DNA from: Fidelibacterota bacterium
GTDB lineage: Bacteria > Pseudomonadota > Alphaproteobacteria > Rhodospirillales > Rhodospirillaceae
DNA: 64,000 nucleotides
Reading direction: 5' to 3'
NCBI GenBank assembly: GCA_947476275.1
Contig: CANJPQ010000013.1
Location: forward strand, 62,001-126,000
Below, piece by piece: positions 9,488 to 18,659 of this stretch. The translations under genes were made by a program, and so were the position numbers. Position 1 is the stretch's first letter. Each line of letters starts with the position of its first letter. The notes beneath the pieces were generated by a model. It had not been told where the DNA came from. It searched no databases and saw nothing but the letters and a program-made list of their open reading frames with translations.

Positions 9488-11773
9488 CTAGCCGGCGAGC
9501 CGCGTGGGTGTCTTCTGCTCGAGAACCGCGCCGATCTTCTCCGCCAGCTCTTGCTTGCGAAACGGCTTCTGCAGCAGCTGCACGCCCGCATCGAGGCGAC
9601 CATGGTGGACAACCGCACGCTCGGTATAGCCGGACATGTAGACGACCTTGAGCGACGGTCGCATCTTCAGGGCCAGTTCCGCCAACGCGCGGCCATTGTA
9701 GGCGCCCGGCAAGATCACGTCCGTCAGCAACAGGTCGGGAGCCTGCTTGGCTAACACGGCCAGGGCTTCTTCTCCCGAGCTTGCCTGCAGCACGCGATAT
9801 CCCAGGCTTGCCAGCATGGTTTCGGCCAGAGCGCGCACGTCCGCGTCGTCCTCCACCACCAGAATGGTTTCCCTGCCGGTGCGCAAAGGCACGGTGGACG
9901 TGACGAGTTCAAGCCGGGCGGCGTCATGCATGCGCGGCAGATAAATCCGCACGGTCGTGCCTTGACCGACTTCGCTGTAGATCTTCACGTGGCCGCGCGA
10001 TTGCTTCACCACGCCGTAGACCATGCTCAAGCCCAGACCCGAGCCCTTGCCCGGTTCCTTGGTGGTGAAGAACGGATCGAAGACCCGCTCCATCAATGCC
10101 GCCGGGATGCCGGTGCCCGTGTCTGACACGGCCAGCATGACGTACTCGCCGGGGCGAATATCCGCGCCTTGCGCCGTGGTTTCGTCGAGTTGGGTATTGG
10201 CGGTTTCGAGCGTGAGTTTTCCGCCGGAGGGCATCGCATCACGGGCATTGATGGCGAGATTGAGCAATGCACTTTGGATTTGGCCCGGATCGACTTCGCA
10301 ATCCCAAAGCGCAGGATGCACAGTCAGCCCGATCTCTATGTTCTCACCAAGCGTGCGGGTGAGCATGTCGACTGTCTCGCGCAACAGCTTGTTCATATCC
10401 ACCCGGGTCGGGTCGAGCGGCTGCTTGCGCGCGAAAGCCAGCAGGCTCTTCACAAGGGCAGCGCCACGGTCCGCGCCGCGAACGGCGGTTTTCACAAGAC
10501 CCAGAAGCGCCGGCTGATTTTCGAGCGCAACTTCGAGCAATTCGAGATTGCCCAGGATGACCATCAGAAGATTATTGAAGTCGTGCGCGACGCCGCCGGT
10601 GAGCTGACCGATGGCTTCCATCTTCTGCGCTTGGCGCAGCTGCAGCTCGACCTGGCGCTTGTCGGTGATGTCCTCGGAGAACCCAAGCAGAAACTGCGCC
10701 TGACCTTTCTCGTCGATCACCGGGACGGCGCGGGTTTGCAGATGGCGCACGCCGCGATCACGCGTCGCGATGACTTCGTCGAGAATTGTTTCCGGCTGTG
10801 CAGATTTCAGAACGCGTTCGTCACGCGCGAGGAACTGGTCGGCCTGTTCGCGCGGGAACACTTCGTGATCGGTCTTGCCGATGAGTTCGGTGCGATCATA
10901 TCCCAAGAGCTCTTCGGCGCCGCGATTGAACAGCACGAAGCGATGCTCGCGCGCGTCCTTGATGAAGAGCATGCCAGGTACGTGTTCAATCACCAGCTTC
11001 AGGAAGGCGCGCGTGCGCACGAGGTCCTCATCCTTCAGCTTGAGCGCGTCGCTGGTAGAGGACAGCTGTGCTGTGCGGGCGGCGACGTCCTCAGCCAGGC
11101 GCGCATTCAGCCGGTGCAATTCCGCTTTCACCGCGTCGCGTCGTTCGGCATCGGTACGCATAACCAAGAGGACGAAGCCGATCAGACCGATACTCAGCAC
11201 GGTGCCGCCGGTCAGAAGGGCCTGTGCAAGCGCCGCCGTGGCCGCAGCATTGCGTGTGCGATCGCCATAAAGGACGGCCTCGGCCCGATTCATTTCCGTC
11301 GTGGATTTGTAAACCCCATCGAGGGCTTCCTTCGTGGCCATCATGTCCGGCATCGCACCGCCGGCCCTCGCTTGCGCCAAGTCGGCGTCGATCCGTGCGA
11401 AGCCTTCGTTTAAGCGACGCTCAAGTTCCTCAAGCCGCTGCGACTGCGGGGGGGTGTCGTCGACGAGGACTCGTACCGAGCCGACCGCCTCTGTAAGGCG
11501 CTGGCGCGCCGAATTGTACGCCTCGACAAAGTACGAATCGCCGCCGATGAGGAAGGCGCGCTCGCGCGCCGCAGCAGCGGTGAGATTGATCACGATCTCA
11601 TGGAGACCAGCGATGACCTTCTGCGAGTGATCGACCAGAGCGTTGGCGCGTTCGAGCCGCGCGAAGGTGATCCACGAGAACCCGCTGGTGGCGCAAATCA
11701 GCACAAACGCGAGCACAACGAGCGGCTTGCTCAAGCGCATCAGGAAGGTGCTGTCGCTGGCCTCGGCCATCAT
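9488..11773 (-). CDS. Hybrid sensor histidine kinase (CHASE3-like, PAS, HisKA, HATPase, receiver)
   Basis: 761 residues. Two membrane spans (~12-34 and ~183-205) bracket a helical periplasmic region with CHASE3-type features (ARERAFLIGG, YNSARQRLTEAV). A coiled linker and a PAS domain (~265-380, LLGYDRTELIGKTDHEVFP) follow. The HisKA box GGVAHDFNNLL carries the phospho-His (~398); the HATPase has N-box LLNLAINARDAMP and G boxes DTGTGIP and GKGSGLGLSMVYG. The C-terminal receiver carries LLLTDVILPG (Asp ~685). No DNA-binding output domain and no response-regulator gene adjacent, so the partner is unknown. The stop abuts that of hslU. Confidence 0.93.
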   Translation of the reverse strand: MMAEASDSTFLMRLSKPLVVLAFVLICATSGFSWITFARLERANALVDHSQKVIAGLHEIVINLTAAAARERAFLIGGDSYFVEAYNSARQRLTEAVGSVRVLVDDTPPQSQRLEELERRLNEGFARIDADLAQARAGGAMPDMMATKEALDGVYKSTTEMNRAEAVLYGDRTRNAAATAALAQALLTGGTVLSIGLIGFVLLVMRTDAERRDAVKAELHRLNARLAEDVAARTAQLSSTSDALKLKDEDLVRTRAFLKLVIEHVPGMLFIKDAREHRFVLFNRGAEELLGYDRTELIGKTDHEVFPREQADQFLARDERVLKSAQPETILDEVIATRDRGVRHLQTRAVPVIDEKGQAQFLLGFSEDITDKRQVELQLRQAQKMEAIGQLTGGVAHDFNNLLMVILGNLELLEVALENQPALLGLVKTAVRGADRGAALVKSLLAFARKQPLDPTRVDMNKLLRETVDMLTRTLGENIEIGLTVHPALWDCEVDPGQIQSALLNLAINARDAMPSGGKLTLETANTQLDETTAQGADIRPGEYVMLAVSDTGTGIPAALMERVFDPFFTTKEPGKGSGLGLSMVYGVVKQSRGHVKIYSEVGQGTTVRIYLPRMHDAARLELVTSTVPLRTGRETILVVEDDADVRALAETMLASLGYRVLQASSGEEALAVLAKQAPDLLLTDVILPGAYNGRALAELALKMRPSLKVVYMSGYTERAVVHHGRLDAGVQLLQKPFRKQELAEKIGAVLEQKTPTRLAG

Positions 11774-11883
11774 GCCGTCCCGTCGTCGCTACCGGGCCAT
11801 TTTTAACACCATGACGGGTCTAGGTGAAATAGCGGGAGATATTTTGCCACTTCCGGTTGTTGTTTGGATGGGAAGAGCGTCTG

Positions 11884-12429
11884 TTAAGTTCTTCTGTGGC
11901 GACGCAAAAGCACGTAAAGCGCGCCGGCACCCCCGTGGCGGGGCCCGGCTTCCCGGACCGCCAGGATTAGCGGTCGCAGGGAGGGGTGGTCGAGCCAGTG
12001 GATCGCCTCCGCACGGATTCGCCCACGACCGCCGGGCTCACGATCGGCGCCGCCCTTACCGGTGATGATGATGACGAATCGCTGGCCGTCGTTCGCCGCC
12101 GCGCGAACAAATCCGCTGACCGCGGCTTGCGCCTCCTTCAGGGTGCGGCCGTGAAGATCGAGACGGCCGTCGATCGCCATCTGGCCCTTGGCAAAGCGCT
12201 GGGCCGTCCGCCGGTCGATGCCAGCGTTGGCTCCTAGCGCAAGCGGCGCGGCAGCGACGCGACGTGGCGGTGGTGCTGGTTCCTGCCGGACCGCCGCTGG
12301 CTCGTCGGGTTGGGGATGTCGCGGTGTCGGCGCCGCCGGCGGAACGCTATGGCCATAGTGCGGGGTCACGCGGCGTGTGACGAACCGCCAGAGGGCAAGC
12401 TCTTCTTCGGTTATATCGCGACGGCTCAT
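11884..12429 (-). CDS. Smr-domain protein
   Basis: 181 residues. N-terminal ~65 residues are a Pro/Ala-rich linker after an acidic helix (DITEEELALWRFVTRRV). From ~85 comes a Smr (small MutS-related) domain with GRLDLHGRTLKEAQAAV, the IIITGKGG nucleic-acid-binding loop and a C-terminal GAGALYVLLRR. Smr domains are DNA/RNA nicking or ribosome-rescue nucleases; the target here is unknown. Last gene of the minus-strand run timA-mltA-membrane protein-smr, a common alphaproteobacterial neighbourhood. Confidence 0.88.
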   Translation of the reverse strand: MSRRDITEEELALWRFVTRRVTPHYGHSVPPAAPTPRHPQPDEPAAVRQEPAPPPRRVAAAPLALGANAGIDRRTAQRFAKGQMAIDGRLDLHGRTLKEAQAAVSGFVRAAANDGQRFVIIITGKGGADREPGGRGRIRAEAIHWLDHPSLRPLILAVREAGPRHGGAGALYVLLRRHRRT

Positions 12430-12468
12430 GGGGTGGCGCGCAGCACAGGCGCGGGCCGGCGTGGAAAT

Positions 12469-13011
12469 TTAGAGGTCGAGTTCTTTAAGACGCGTGCCGT
12501 CGCCAACGTCGTCATCCCCCGCACGGGGCTTGTTGAAGGTGTTGAATGTTTCCACACCTTCCATCTCCATCTCCGGCAGATAGCGCGTCACAAACGCCCG
12601 CCAATCGCCGTCCGGCGAAACGCAGCGCGTCTTGTTCATGTAGTTCAGCGCGATGACGAGACCGCCCATCTTCCACAGGATGTTCCAGTTGTGGAGATTG
12701 TCGATCGCCGCGTCGAGGGCGCGACGATACAGCCGTTGGGCGACCCACGGGCGCACCACGAACAGATAGAACAACACACCGAGCACCATGATCGCGGTGC
12801 CGAGGAGAAGGTTGAGGAAGAACATCACAGCCATCGCACCGCCAAGGATCAGGAGCAGCGGACCGACGTTCTCCCACGGGTCCCACACCGGTGACTTCGG
12901 ATGGTTGAGCCGATCGAAGTCGACAAAGATACCGATACGGTCGGCCTGGTAGGACTCCACCAGGCGCGCGTATAGCGCTCGATCCCGCTTCTTTTCGCCA
13001 GGCTTCGACAT
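12469..13011 (-). CDS. Predicted membrane protein of unknown function
   Basis: 180 residues. A charged N-terminus (KPGEKKRDRALYARLVESY) precedes two adjacent hydrophobic spans (~49-68 and ~70-90: VGPLLLILGGAMAVMFFLNLLL, IMVLGVLFYLFVV). A ~90-residue soluble C-terminal region follows, with WNILWKMGGLVIALNYMNKTRC. No family recognised. Lies between mltA and smr on the same strand, so an envelope role is plausible but unproven. Confidence 0.7.
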   Translation of the reverse strand: MSKPGEKKRDRALYARLVESYQADRIGIFVDFDRLNHPKSPVWDPWENVGPLLLILGGAMAVMFFLNLLLGTAIMVLGVLFYLFVVRPWVAQRLYRRALDAAIDNLHNWNILWKMGGLVIALNYMNKTRCVSPDGDWRAFVTRYLPEMEMEGVETFNTFNKPRAGDDDVGDGTRLKELDL

Positions 13012-13065
13012 ACGCGGAGGGTAAGTCCGACAACTTACTGAAAACTAAACATGAACCAGGCGCCG

Positions 13066-14295
13066 TCACGGTGGATCGCGCGGCACAAGGACCATATAGC
13101 GCCCTGGGCTTTTCATGCGAGCTGCAGTGGTGAAGGCGGTTTCGCCGAACCCCCAAAACACATCGCCCCGCACGACGCCTGTAATCGCCGCACCGGTGTC
13201 TTGCGCAACGATCAGGTGCCGAAAGGGATGGCCGTCCGGATCTGTGGTGTCGAGCCACAGCGGCGCGCCCAAGGGAACCACCCGTGGATCTACTGCGAGA
13301 GACCGCTGTGGTGTTAGCGGTACCCCGAGCGCACCGATCGGCCCACCGTCCGCCGCACCCAGCTTGAAGAAGATATAGCGCGCGTTTTGGTTCATGTAGG
13401 CCGCCGCTTCTGCCGGATGCTCCCGCAGCCAGGTGCGCACATTGTCCATGGTCGCCGATTTCAGCACACCAGCTGAAAGCAGGATGCTGCCAATGCCTTT
13501 GAAGCGGTGGCCATTGTGGCCGGCGAAGCTCAGGCGCAGCGTCGTGCCGTCGGTCAACGCAACGCGGCCGGAGCCCTGGATGTGTAGGATGTGGGCCGCA
13601 ACCGGATCGTCGACCCAGACCAGCGCGTCGGCGCTGTCCGCCACGGCCCTATCGGCGTCGATCTCCGCGCGCGTGAAATAGGGGGTGAGGGCCTGCCCGC
13701 GCGCGCCGGTCGAGACGCGCCCGACAACTTGACGCGGCATCGCCGGCGGCAGCTTATCGACGAAGGCGGAGAGATCCACCGTCACCAGATCGCGCGGTAC
13801 GCCGTAGATCGGCACCGTGTGACGTTCGTCCTTCGTCCGCGATCCGTTGAGTTCGGCTTCGTAGTAGCCGGTGAAAGTACCGGTTGTCCCGGTGCCGGAT
13901 TTGTCGGTGTCGGCTGCCGCGACGGCAAGCGCGGTGAAATTGGCTTCGATCGTTGCGCGCAATACGTCATCACCGGACGCCGATGCAATGGCCGCACACG
14001 CTTTCTGCCAATCCTGAACGGGCCGCGCGAGCGCACCTTCTCCAATCGAAGCTGTCGCGGGCTTTCGGGCAAACACCCCACAGGATGCCTGTAGGGCGGG
14101 GAGTGCCTCCACCATTCGATCTTCCCGCCATCCCGGCAGGTCGGCGAAGGCCACCGCCGAAAGGACGGGTGTGTCGGATTGTGCGACCGGTTCGGGTTTG
14201 GCAGGCAATGGTCGCGACGCCGCAAACCACCCGCCAGCGAAACCTGCCGCGACCCCGGCAATCCCTGCCATGCCGATGAGAAGTGCGGTCCGCAC
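13066..14295 (-). CDS. mltA: Membrane-bound lytic murein transglycosylase A
   Basis: 409 residues. N-terminal hydrophobic segment (LLIGMAGIAGVAAGFAGGWFAA) serves as export signal or anchor; there is no lipobox Cys, unlike E. coli MltA. The MltA domain carries GTFTGYYEAELNGSRT, LTPYFTRAEID, WVDDPVAAHILHIQGSGRVAL and NARYIFFK. The terminal 3D domain reads VVPLGAPLWLDT and IVAQDTGAAITGVVRGDVFWG with its catalytic/structural Asp residues. Cleaves peptidoglycan with formation of 1,6-anhydromuramyl ends. Second in the timA-mltA run. Confidence 0.92.
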   Translation of the reverse strand: MRTALLIGMAGIAGVAAGFAGGWFAASRPLPAKPEPVAQSDTPVLSAVAFADLPGWREDRMVEALPALQASCGVFARKPATASIGEGALARPVQDWQKACAAIASASGDDVLRATIEANFTALAVAAADTDKSGTGTTGTFTGYYEAELNGSRTKDERHTVPIYGVPRDLVTVDLSAFVDKLPPAMPRQVVGRVSTGARGQALTPYFTRAEIDADRAVADSADALVWVDDPVAAHILHIQGSGRVALTDGTTLRLSFAGHNGHRFKGIGSILLSAGVLKSATMDNVRTWLREHPAEAAAYMNQNARYIFFKLGAADGGPIGALGVPLTPQRSLAVDPRVVPLGAPLWLDTTDPDGHPFRHLIVAQDTGAAITGVVRGDVFWGFGETAFTTAARMKSPGRYMVLVPRDPP

Positions 14296-14327
14296 GGCGT
14301 CTTAACCGCGGGCGGGAGAGCAGGCGA

Positions 14328-15029
14328 TCATTCCACGCTGCGGGTGGCGATCAGGATCCAGTTGGGATCCCGGCTCGACGTGTCGCGGGCAAATGTCCAT
14401 ATGTCGATCAAGGAATCGACGTGATCCTTGTCGCCCTCGATGATCTTGCCGTCCTTGTCTTTAATGACGTTGACCTGCTCGCTCTGGAAGCGCACGGCGA
14501 GCTCGGCGCGGGTCCCGTTCATCTCGGCACTTTCGAGCTTTGCCGGCTTCAGGACGACGAGTTCGGTCTCCATCGTTTCACCGCGCTCTTCCCGATCCTG
14601 GATCGCGCCGGCAAAGCGGCCGAACACTTCCGTGGAGAGCAGCGGACGCAGCGTATCGATGTCGTGACGCGCAAAGGCGGTGACGATCATCTCAAAAGCC
14701 TTAGACGCGCCCTCGAGAAAGCGCGACGCCACGAAAGTGGGGTCGGCCATTTTAATCTGCACAAGGCCAGGTTCGAGCGGCGTGTTCTGGTAGGCGGGTT
14801 CGATGTCGGTGACGTCGCGCGGCCGGTGCACGCCCGGAAGGCTGACGACATTGTCGGAGCCGCGATCCTTGCGCCCGAAGGCGTCGGGAGTCAGCCCGTC
14901 GCGGGCCGGCTCGCGATTCTCGCTCGGGTCATGGCCGGTACGGCGGCCAAGGACGCTGCGCAGGCGCAGCACTATAAATCCCGCCACCATGGCGAGAATT
15001 ATAATGTCGATAAACTGAAAGCCTTCCAT
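14328..15029 (-). CDS. Tim44/TimA family membrane-associated protein
   Basis: 233 residues from the ATG at 15029 (MEGFQFIDIIILAMVAGFIVLRLRSVLGRRTG); the longer frame adds an arginine/proline-rich leader unlike the family. One N-terminal membrane anchor, a polar linker, then a Tim44-like domain from ~95: DPTFVASRFLEGASKAFEMIVTAFARHDIDTLRPLLS, with RDPNWILIATRSVE at the end. Alphaproteobacterial TimA resembles mitochondrial Tim44, which tethers the import motor to the inner membrane; its bacterial role is poorly defined. Divergent from secB. Confidence 0.85.
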   Translation of the reverse strand: MEGFQFIDIIILAMVAGFIVLRLRSVLGRRTGHDPSENREPARDGLTPDAFGRKDRGSDNVVSLPGVHRPRDVTDIEPAYQNTPLEPGLVQIKMADPTFVASRFLEGASKAFEMIVTAFARHDIDTLRPLLSTEVFGRFAGAIQDREERGETMETELVVLKPAKLESAEMNGTRAELAVRFQSEQVNVIKDKDGKIIEGDKDHVDSLIDIWTFARDTSSRDPNWILIATRSVE

Positions 15030-15338
15030 CTGGTTGCGATCCAGTCGGCGCCGGAGCGGGCCGGGTGAGGGGGGAAGCGCGCGAGGGCCGAAGGGCCGGA
15101 ACGACCCGTCGAGTACGCGCGCCGAACCCGTCACAGGAAAATAGGCGGTCGCCCCCTAAAGGGCAAGGCGCCCCCCCGGGAGTTGGATTATCGTGGATAA
15201 AACAGCGGGTCACGAAACGTCGGCGGGCAGCGCCACGGCGGCGACTCTTGTTTCCCGCCACGGAAGCGTGGTAGGTCGCGGGCCGCAAAAACCGCCGTCG
15301 GCCGCGACGCGGCCTGTGATCGCAACTGGAGACCTCCG
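15030..15338. other. Divergent timA-secB intergenic region
   Basis: 309 bases between the opposed starts of timA and secB, so it must hold both promoters. A short hairpin CCACG-gaag-CGTGG lies at 15258-15271. The secB Shine-Dalgarno GGAG is ~8 bases before its ATG. I cannot assign -35/-10 elements with confidence and see no small gene. Confidence 0.5.
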
Positions 15339-15866
15339 ATGAGCGAAGCGCCCGACCCGACCCGTGACAATCCACCTGCCCCGCTCGCTCCGTTGCGCAT
15401 CCTTGCCCAATACATCAGGGACCTCTCTTTCGAGGTTCCCGGGGGTCCGGAGATTTTCACGCTGCTGCGGACCGCCGCACCGGAGATCCCGACCTCCATC
15501 GACATGTCGATGCGCCATATGTCCGGCACCATGTACGAAGTCATCTTGTCCGCCCATGTCGAGGCGTTCGTGAGCGGGAAGACAGCGTTCATCCTCGAGA
15601 TCGAATACGGTTGTGTGGCGGAGCTCGACGAGACCATCATTCCGCCCGACCACATCCACCCGGCGCTGTTGATGGAAGTGCCCCGGTTGATATTCCCGTT
15701 CGTGCGCCAGATCGTGGCCGATATGACGGTCAGCGGTGGTTTCCCGCCGCTGATGCTGCAGATGATGGATTTCGGCGACATCTACCGGAAGAAGTTCGGA
15801 CTGGGCGGCCAGTTGGTCGAAAAGACCGGCGATACGGCACCGCCCGAAGGCTCGACCATCAACTAA
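15339..15866 (+). CDS. secB: Protein-export chaperone SecB
   Basis: 175 residues. Tetrameric cytosolic chaperone that holds preproteins unfolded for SecA. Family blocks: [17 protein letters not shown], the IEYGCVAEL strand, and [28 protein letters not shown]. The Asn/Pro-rich N-terminal tail and the acidic [16 protein letters not shown] tail are as usual for alphaproteobacteria. Stands beside timA and converges on dnaQ with a 4-base overlap of stop codons (CTAA). Confidence 0.96.
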   Translation: MSEAPDPTRDNPPAPLAPLRILAQYIRDLSFEVPGGPEIFTLLRTAAPEIPTSIDMSMRHMSGTMYEVILSAHVEAFVSGKTAFILEIEYGCVAELDETIIPPDHIHPALLMEVPRLIFPFVRQIVADMTVSGGFPPLMLQMMDFGDIYRKKFGLGGQLVEKTGDTAPPEGSTIN

Positions 15867-16570
15867 GCCGCGGCGGTCGCGTCCGCAGGCTTATTCCACA
15901 GCGGATTTTTCAGGGTCGTCACAAAGGCAGCGTGTGCCGCGGCTTCCTCTGCGCTGGGCGCATGAGGGCGGGGTGGATGTACTGCAGCCGCGTGTTCTCG
16001 CGTGGCGATGACCGGCGCCGGGGTCGAGGCGTTGGCGACATTCAACAGCAGGCCCGGTTCGCGGCCGCCGACCAGTTCCAGATAAACTTTCGCCAGCAGT
16101 TCCGCGTCGAGCAGCGCGCCGTGTTTCGTGCGGTGCGTCGTATCGATCTGGAAGCGGCGGCACAGCGCGTCGAGGCTGGCCTGAGCGCCGGGGAATTTAC
16201 GACGCGCCAGTTCCACCGTATCGATCGTGCGATCGGTGGGGAGCGGATTGCGCCCAGCGCGCTCCAGCTCCGCGTTAACGAATCCAATGTCGAAAGACGC
16301 GTTGTGTGCGACGAGCAGCGCATCACCAATGAAACTGAGAAATTCGTCCACGATTGCAGCGAACAGCGGCTTATCCGCCAGGAACGCCGCGGAGATGCCA
16401 TGCACGCGCTCTGCTTCCGCGGGCATGTCGCGTTCCGGATTGATGTACACCTGATAGGTGCGCCCGGTCGGCATATGGTTCACCAACTCGATCGCGCCGA
16501 TTTCCACCAGGCGATCGCCGCCACGCGCGTTCAGGCCGGTGGTTTCCGTATCGAGAATGATCTGGCGCAC
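15863..16570 (-). CDS. dnaQ: DNA polymerase III epsilon subunit (proofreading exonuclease)
   Basis: 235 residues with a GTG start 3 bases after the coaE stop. DEDDh 3'-5' exonuclease: Exo [10 protein letters not shown] (residues ~5-13), Exo [13 protein letters not shown], Exo [16 protein letters not shown] with the catalytic His and Asp. The C-terminal ~50 residues form the linker and tail that bind the polymerase alpha subunit. Last gene of ppsR-maf-aroE-coaE-dnaQ, which is transcribed away from the candidate origin. Confidence 0.95.
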   Translation of the reverse strand: MRQIILDTETTGLNARGGDRLVEIGAIELVNHMPTGRTYQVYINPERDMPAEAERVHGISAAFLADKPLFAAIVDEFLSFIGDALLVAHNASFDIGFVNAELERAGRNPLPTDRTIDTVELARRKFPGAQASLDALCRRFQIDTTHRTKHGALLDAELLAKVYLELVGGREPGLLLNVANASTPAPVIATREHAAAVHPPRPHAPSAEEAAAHAAFVTTLKNPLWNKPADATAAA

Positions 16571-16573
16571 GTG

Positions 16574-17245
16574 TTAGTCCCCCGCAGGCTTGCGCCCAAG
16601 ATGACGCAAGGGAGTCAGTCGGCGCAAGGCTTCACGTCGGCCGAGGCCGGTGGGAATCACCACGAACGCCTGGTGGCGCTTGGTGTGATCTGCCGTCTGA
16701 CGCGCGAGGATGGCTTTTAGCCGATCCGCCGTCATGCCTTTGCGCGCCATCGCCCGCTGGCGTTGCAAGAATCCCGGAGCGGATACGACGGCGACCACGT
16801 CGGCCGTGAGATCCGCGCCCGTCTCGAACAGCAATGGGACGTCAAGCACCACAACCGGCTCGCGCCGCAATGCCGCCTGCAAAAGGAATTTGCACCGCGC
16901 ACGTCCCACCAAGGGATGGAGGATGGCTTCAAGCCGGCGCAGCGCTGCCGGGTTGCCGAACACCGCCTGCCCCAATGCCTGCCGATCAACGCCCTGGGGG
17001 CCGACGACCTTGGGAAAGGCTGCGCCCACATGCGGCACTGCCGCACCACCGGGGCCCGTGAGACGATGGACAGCGGCATCGGCGTCGAACACCGGCCAAC
17101 CCAACCGCTTCAGCATATTCGCCGTGGTCGTCTTGCCCATCGCGATGGAGCCGGTGAGCGCGATGGTGATGAACGGCCAGGCGCGGAGTGGGCGCCGCCA
17201 GCGCCGACGGGCGAAACTGACAGGCCACGGCCGGTGCGTGCTCAC
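16574..17245 (-). CDS. coaE: Dephospho-CoA kinase
   Basis: 223 residues from a GTG at 17245 whose GTGA overlaps the aroE stop; a longer upstream frame runs antisense-like through aroE and is rejected. Last step of coenzyme A synthesis, phosphorylating the ribose 3'-OH. P-loop LTGSIAMGKTTT, then the DADAAVH lid element and VVVLDVPLLFETG. The P-loop sits ~30 residues in, giving an N-terminal extension rich in Arg/Trp that most CoaE lack. No better start exists, so either the extension is real or a non-standard start is used nearer the P-loop. Confidence 0.9.
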   Translation of the reverse strand: MSTHRPWPVSFARRRWRRPLRAWPFITIALTGSIAMGKTTTANMLKRLGWPVFDADAAVHRLTGPGGAAVPHVGAAFPKVVGPQGVDRQALGQAVFGNPAALRRLEAILHPLVGRARCKFLLQAALRREPVVVLDVPLLFETGADLTADVVAVVSAPGFLQRQRAMARKGMTADRLKAILARQTADHTKRHQAFVVIPTGLGRREALRRLTPLRHLGRKPAGD

Positions 17246-18063
17246 GACTGCGCCATCACATGAGCCCGCAAGGCTGGCGTCACCTCTGGCGTTTTTCCAA
17301 AGAAGGCCGCGAACGCCGGCTGCGCCTGGTACAACAACATGCCTAGCCCATCGACCACGGCATTGCCGCGCAACTTTGCTGCCTGCAACAAGGCCGTTTC
17401 CAAGGGTGCATAGACGATGTCGTTCACCACGGCGTGTGCCGGCAGCTGCGCAAGATCTATCTGCAACGGCGGCTGACCTTGCATCCCGAGGCTGGTGGTG
17501 TTCACCAACAAAGCCGCTTCGGCCAATATGTCGTTGCGGTCGTCCCACGCGACGACGTGCACGGATTTGCCCAGTGCCGCGGCCAAGGCGTCGGCACGTG
17601 CACGATTGCGATTGGTGAGGCGGATCTCCGGACAGCCGGCGTCCATCAGCGCCACACAGACGGCACGCGAGGCGCCACCGGCCCCCAGTACAACGGCCGG
17701 ACCTTTACTGGCTCGATAATTTGGCGCGCCGGTGGTGAGATTGGTGATGAAACCGTAAGCGTCGGTGTTCGTCGCTGCGAGCTTGCCATCATTCACAAGC
17801 ACACAGTTTGTTGCGCCGATGCGCCGCGCCACGTCGTCAACGGAATCGACCATGGCCAGAGCCGCTTCTTTGTGTGGCACGGTGAGATTGACCCCGGAAA
17901 ATCCGCGCTCGGGCAAGGCATGCAATTCCGCTCTCAAGTTTTCCGGTTGCACCGCGAGTGCAATATAGCTGCCGTCCACGCCGTGTTCGCGCAGCCAGAA
18001 ACCATGCAATGCAGGGGACTTAGAATGCCCGATCGGCCAGCCCATGACGCCGGCTTTTTTCAT
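17242..18063 (-). CDS. aroE: Shikimate dehydrogenase
   Basis: 273 residues. Reduces 3-dehydroshikimate with NADPH in aromatic amino-acid synthesis. Substrate side: GWPIGHSKSPALH and the catalytic Lys in GVNLTVPHKEAAL; also NTDAYGF. The nucleotide side has VVLGAGGASRAV followed by LTNRNRARADALA, where the Asn-Arg-x-x-x-Arg pattern fits NADP preference. Overlaps maf upstream and coaE downstream by 4 bases each, so translation is coupled through the operon. Confidence 0.95.
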   Translation of the reverse strand: MKKAGVMGWPIGHSKSPALHGFWLREHGVDGSYIALAVQPENLRAELHALPERGFSGVNLTVPHKEAALAMVDSVDDVARRIGATNCVLVNDGKLAATNTDAYGFITNLTTGAPNYRASKGPAVVLGAGGASRAVCVALMDAGCPEIRLTNRNRARADALAAALGKSVHVVAWDDRNDILAEAALLVNTTSLGMQGQPPLQIDLAQLPAHAVVNDIVYAPLETALLQAAKLRGNAVVDGLGMLLYQAQPAFAAFFGKTPEVTPALRAHVMAQS

Positions 18064-18659
18064 CGCAGACTCACGTCGTGTTCGCGCAGGAAGTTGAGCA
18101 AGGGCAAAAGAGGCAGGCCGAGAATGGTGAAGAAGTCGCCGTCGATAGCCTTGAAGAGTTGGACGCCGGCGCCTTCGAGCTGATACGCGCCGACGGAACT
18201 CAACACTGCTTCGCCTGCATGCGCCAGGTAGGTTTCGAGAAACGCAGGGTTGAGATTGCGCATGGTGAGTTTGGGCGCGGATCGGTGCTGCCAGATGCGT
18301 GCACCCCCGCGGGCCACGATGGCCACCGTTGGCAAGGTATGGGTCTTTCCGCTGAGCGACATCAAATGATCGCGTGCCGCATCGACGTTTGGCGGCTTGT
18401 CGAACCAGCGGTCCTCACATGCGAGCATCTGGTCCGCGCCGATCACCAGGGCGCTCGGATGCGCCTGGGAAATCTTCAACGCTTTCAACTCTGCGAGCGT
18501 CTCTGCGCAATCGAGCGCCGTGGCGCCGTCCGCCTTCATCGCCGCCTTGACCGCATCTTCATCAACATGCGCAGCAATCGCGGTGAAGGGTAAGCCCGCC
18601 GCAGTGAGCAGGCGCGCGCGGCTGGCGCTGGCGGAGGCGAGGATGACAGTTGTGCTCAC
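18060..18659 (-). CDS. maf: Maf family nucleoside triphosphate pyrophosphatase
   Basis: 199 residues. Hydrolyses non-canonical or modified nucleoside triphosphates and is linked to septum inhibition in some bacteria. Signature VILASASASRARLL (in place of the common LASxSPRR), AETLAELKAL, the catalytic VIGADQMLAC and KTHTLPTVAIV. The SASASR variant places it away from the dTTPase MafA/YhdE type. Overlaps ppsR and aroE by 4 bases each, the conserved order beside alphaproteobacterial origins. Confidence 0.9.
   Translation of the reverse strand: MSTTVILASASASRARLLTAAGLPFTAIAAHVDEDAVKAAMKADGATALDCAETLAELKALKISQAHPSALVIGADQMLACEDRWFDKPPNVDAARDHLMSLSGKTHTLPTVAIVARGGARIWQHRSAPKLTMRNLNPAFLETYLAHAGEAVLSSVGAYQLEGAGVQLFKAIDGDFFTILGLPLLPLLNFLREHDVSLR

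Noticed and set aside
17246-17548. Upstream extension of the coaE frame across aroE
   Set aside because: The extra ~100 residues lie within aroE in another frame and show no domain; GTG at 17245 overlaps the aroE stop as in the rest of the operon.
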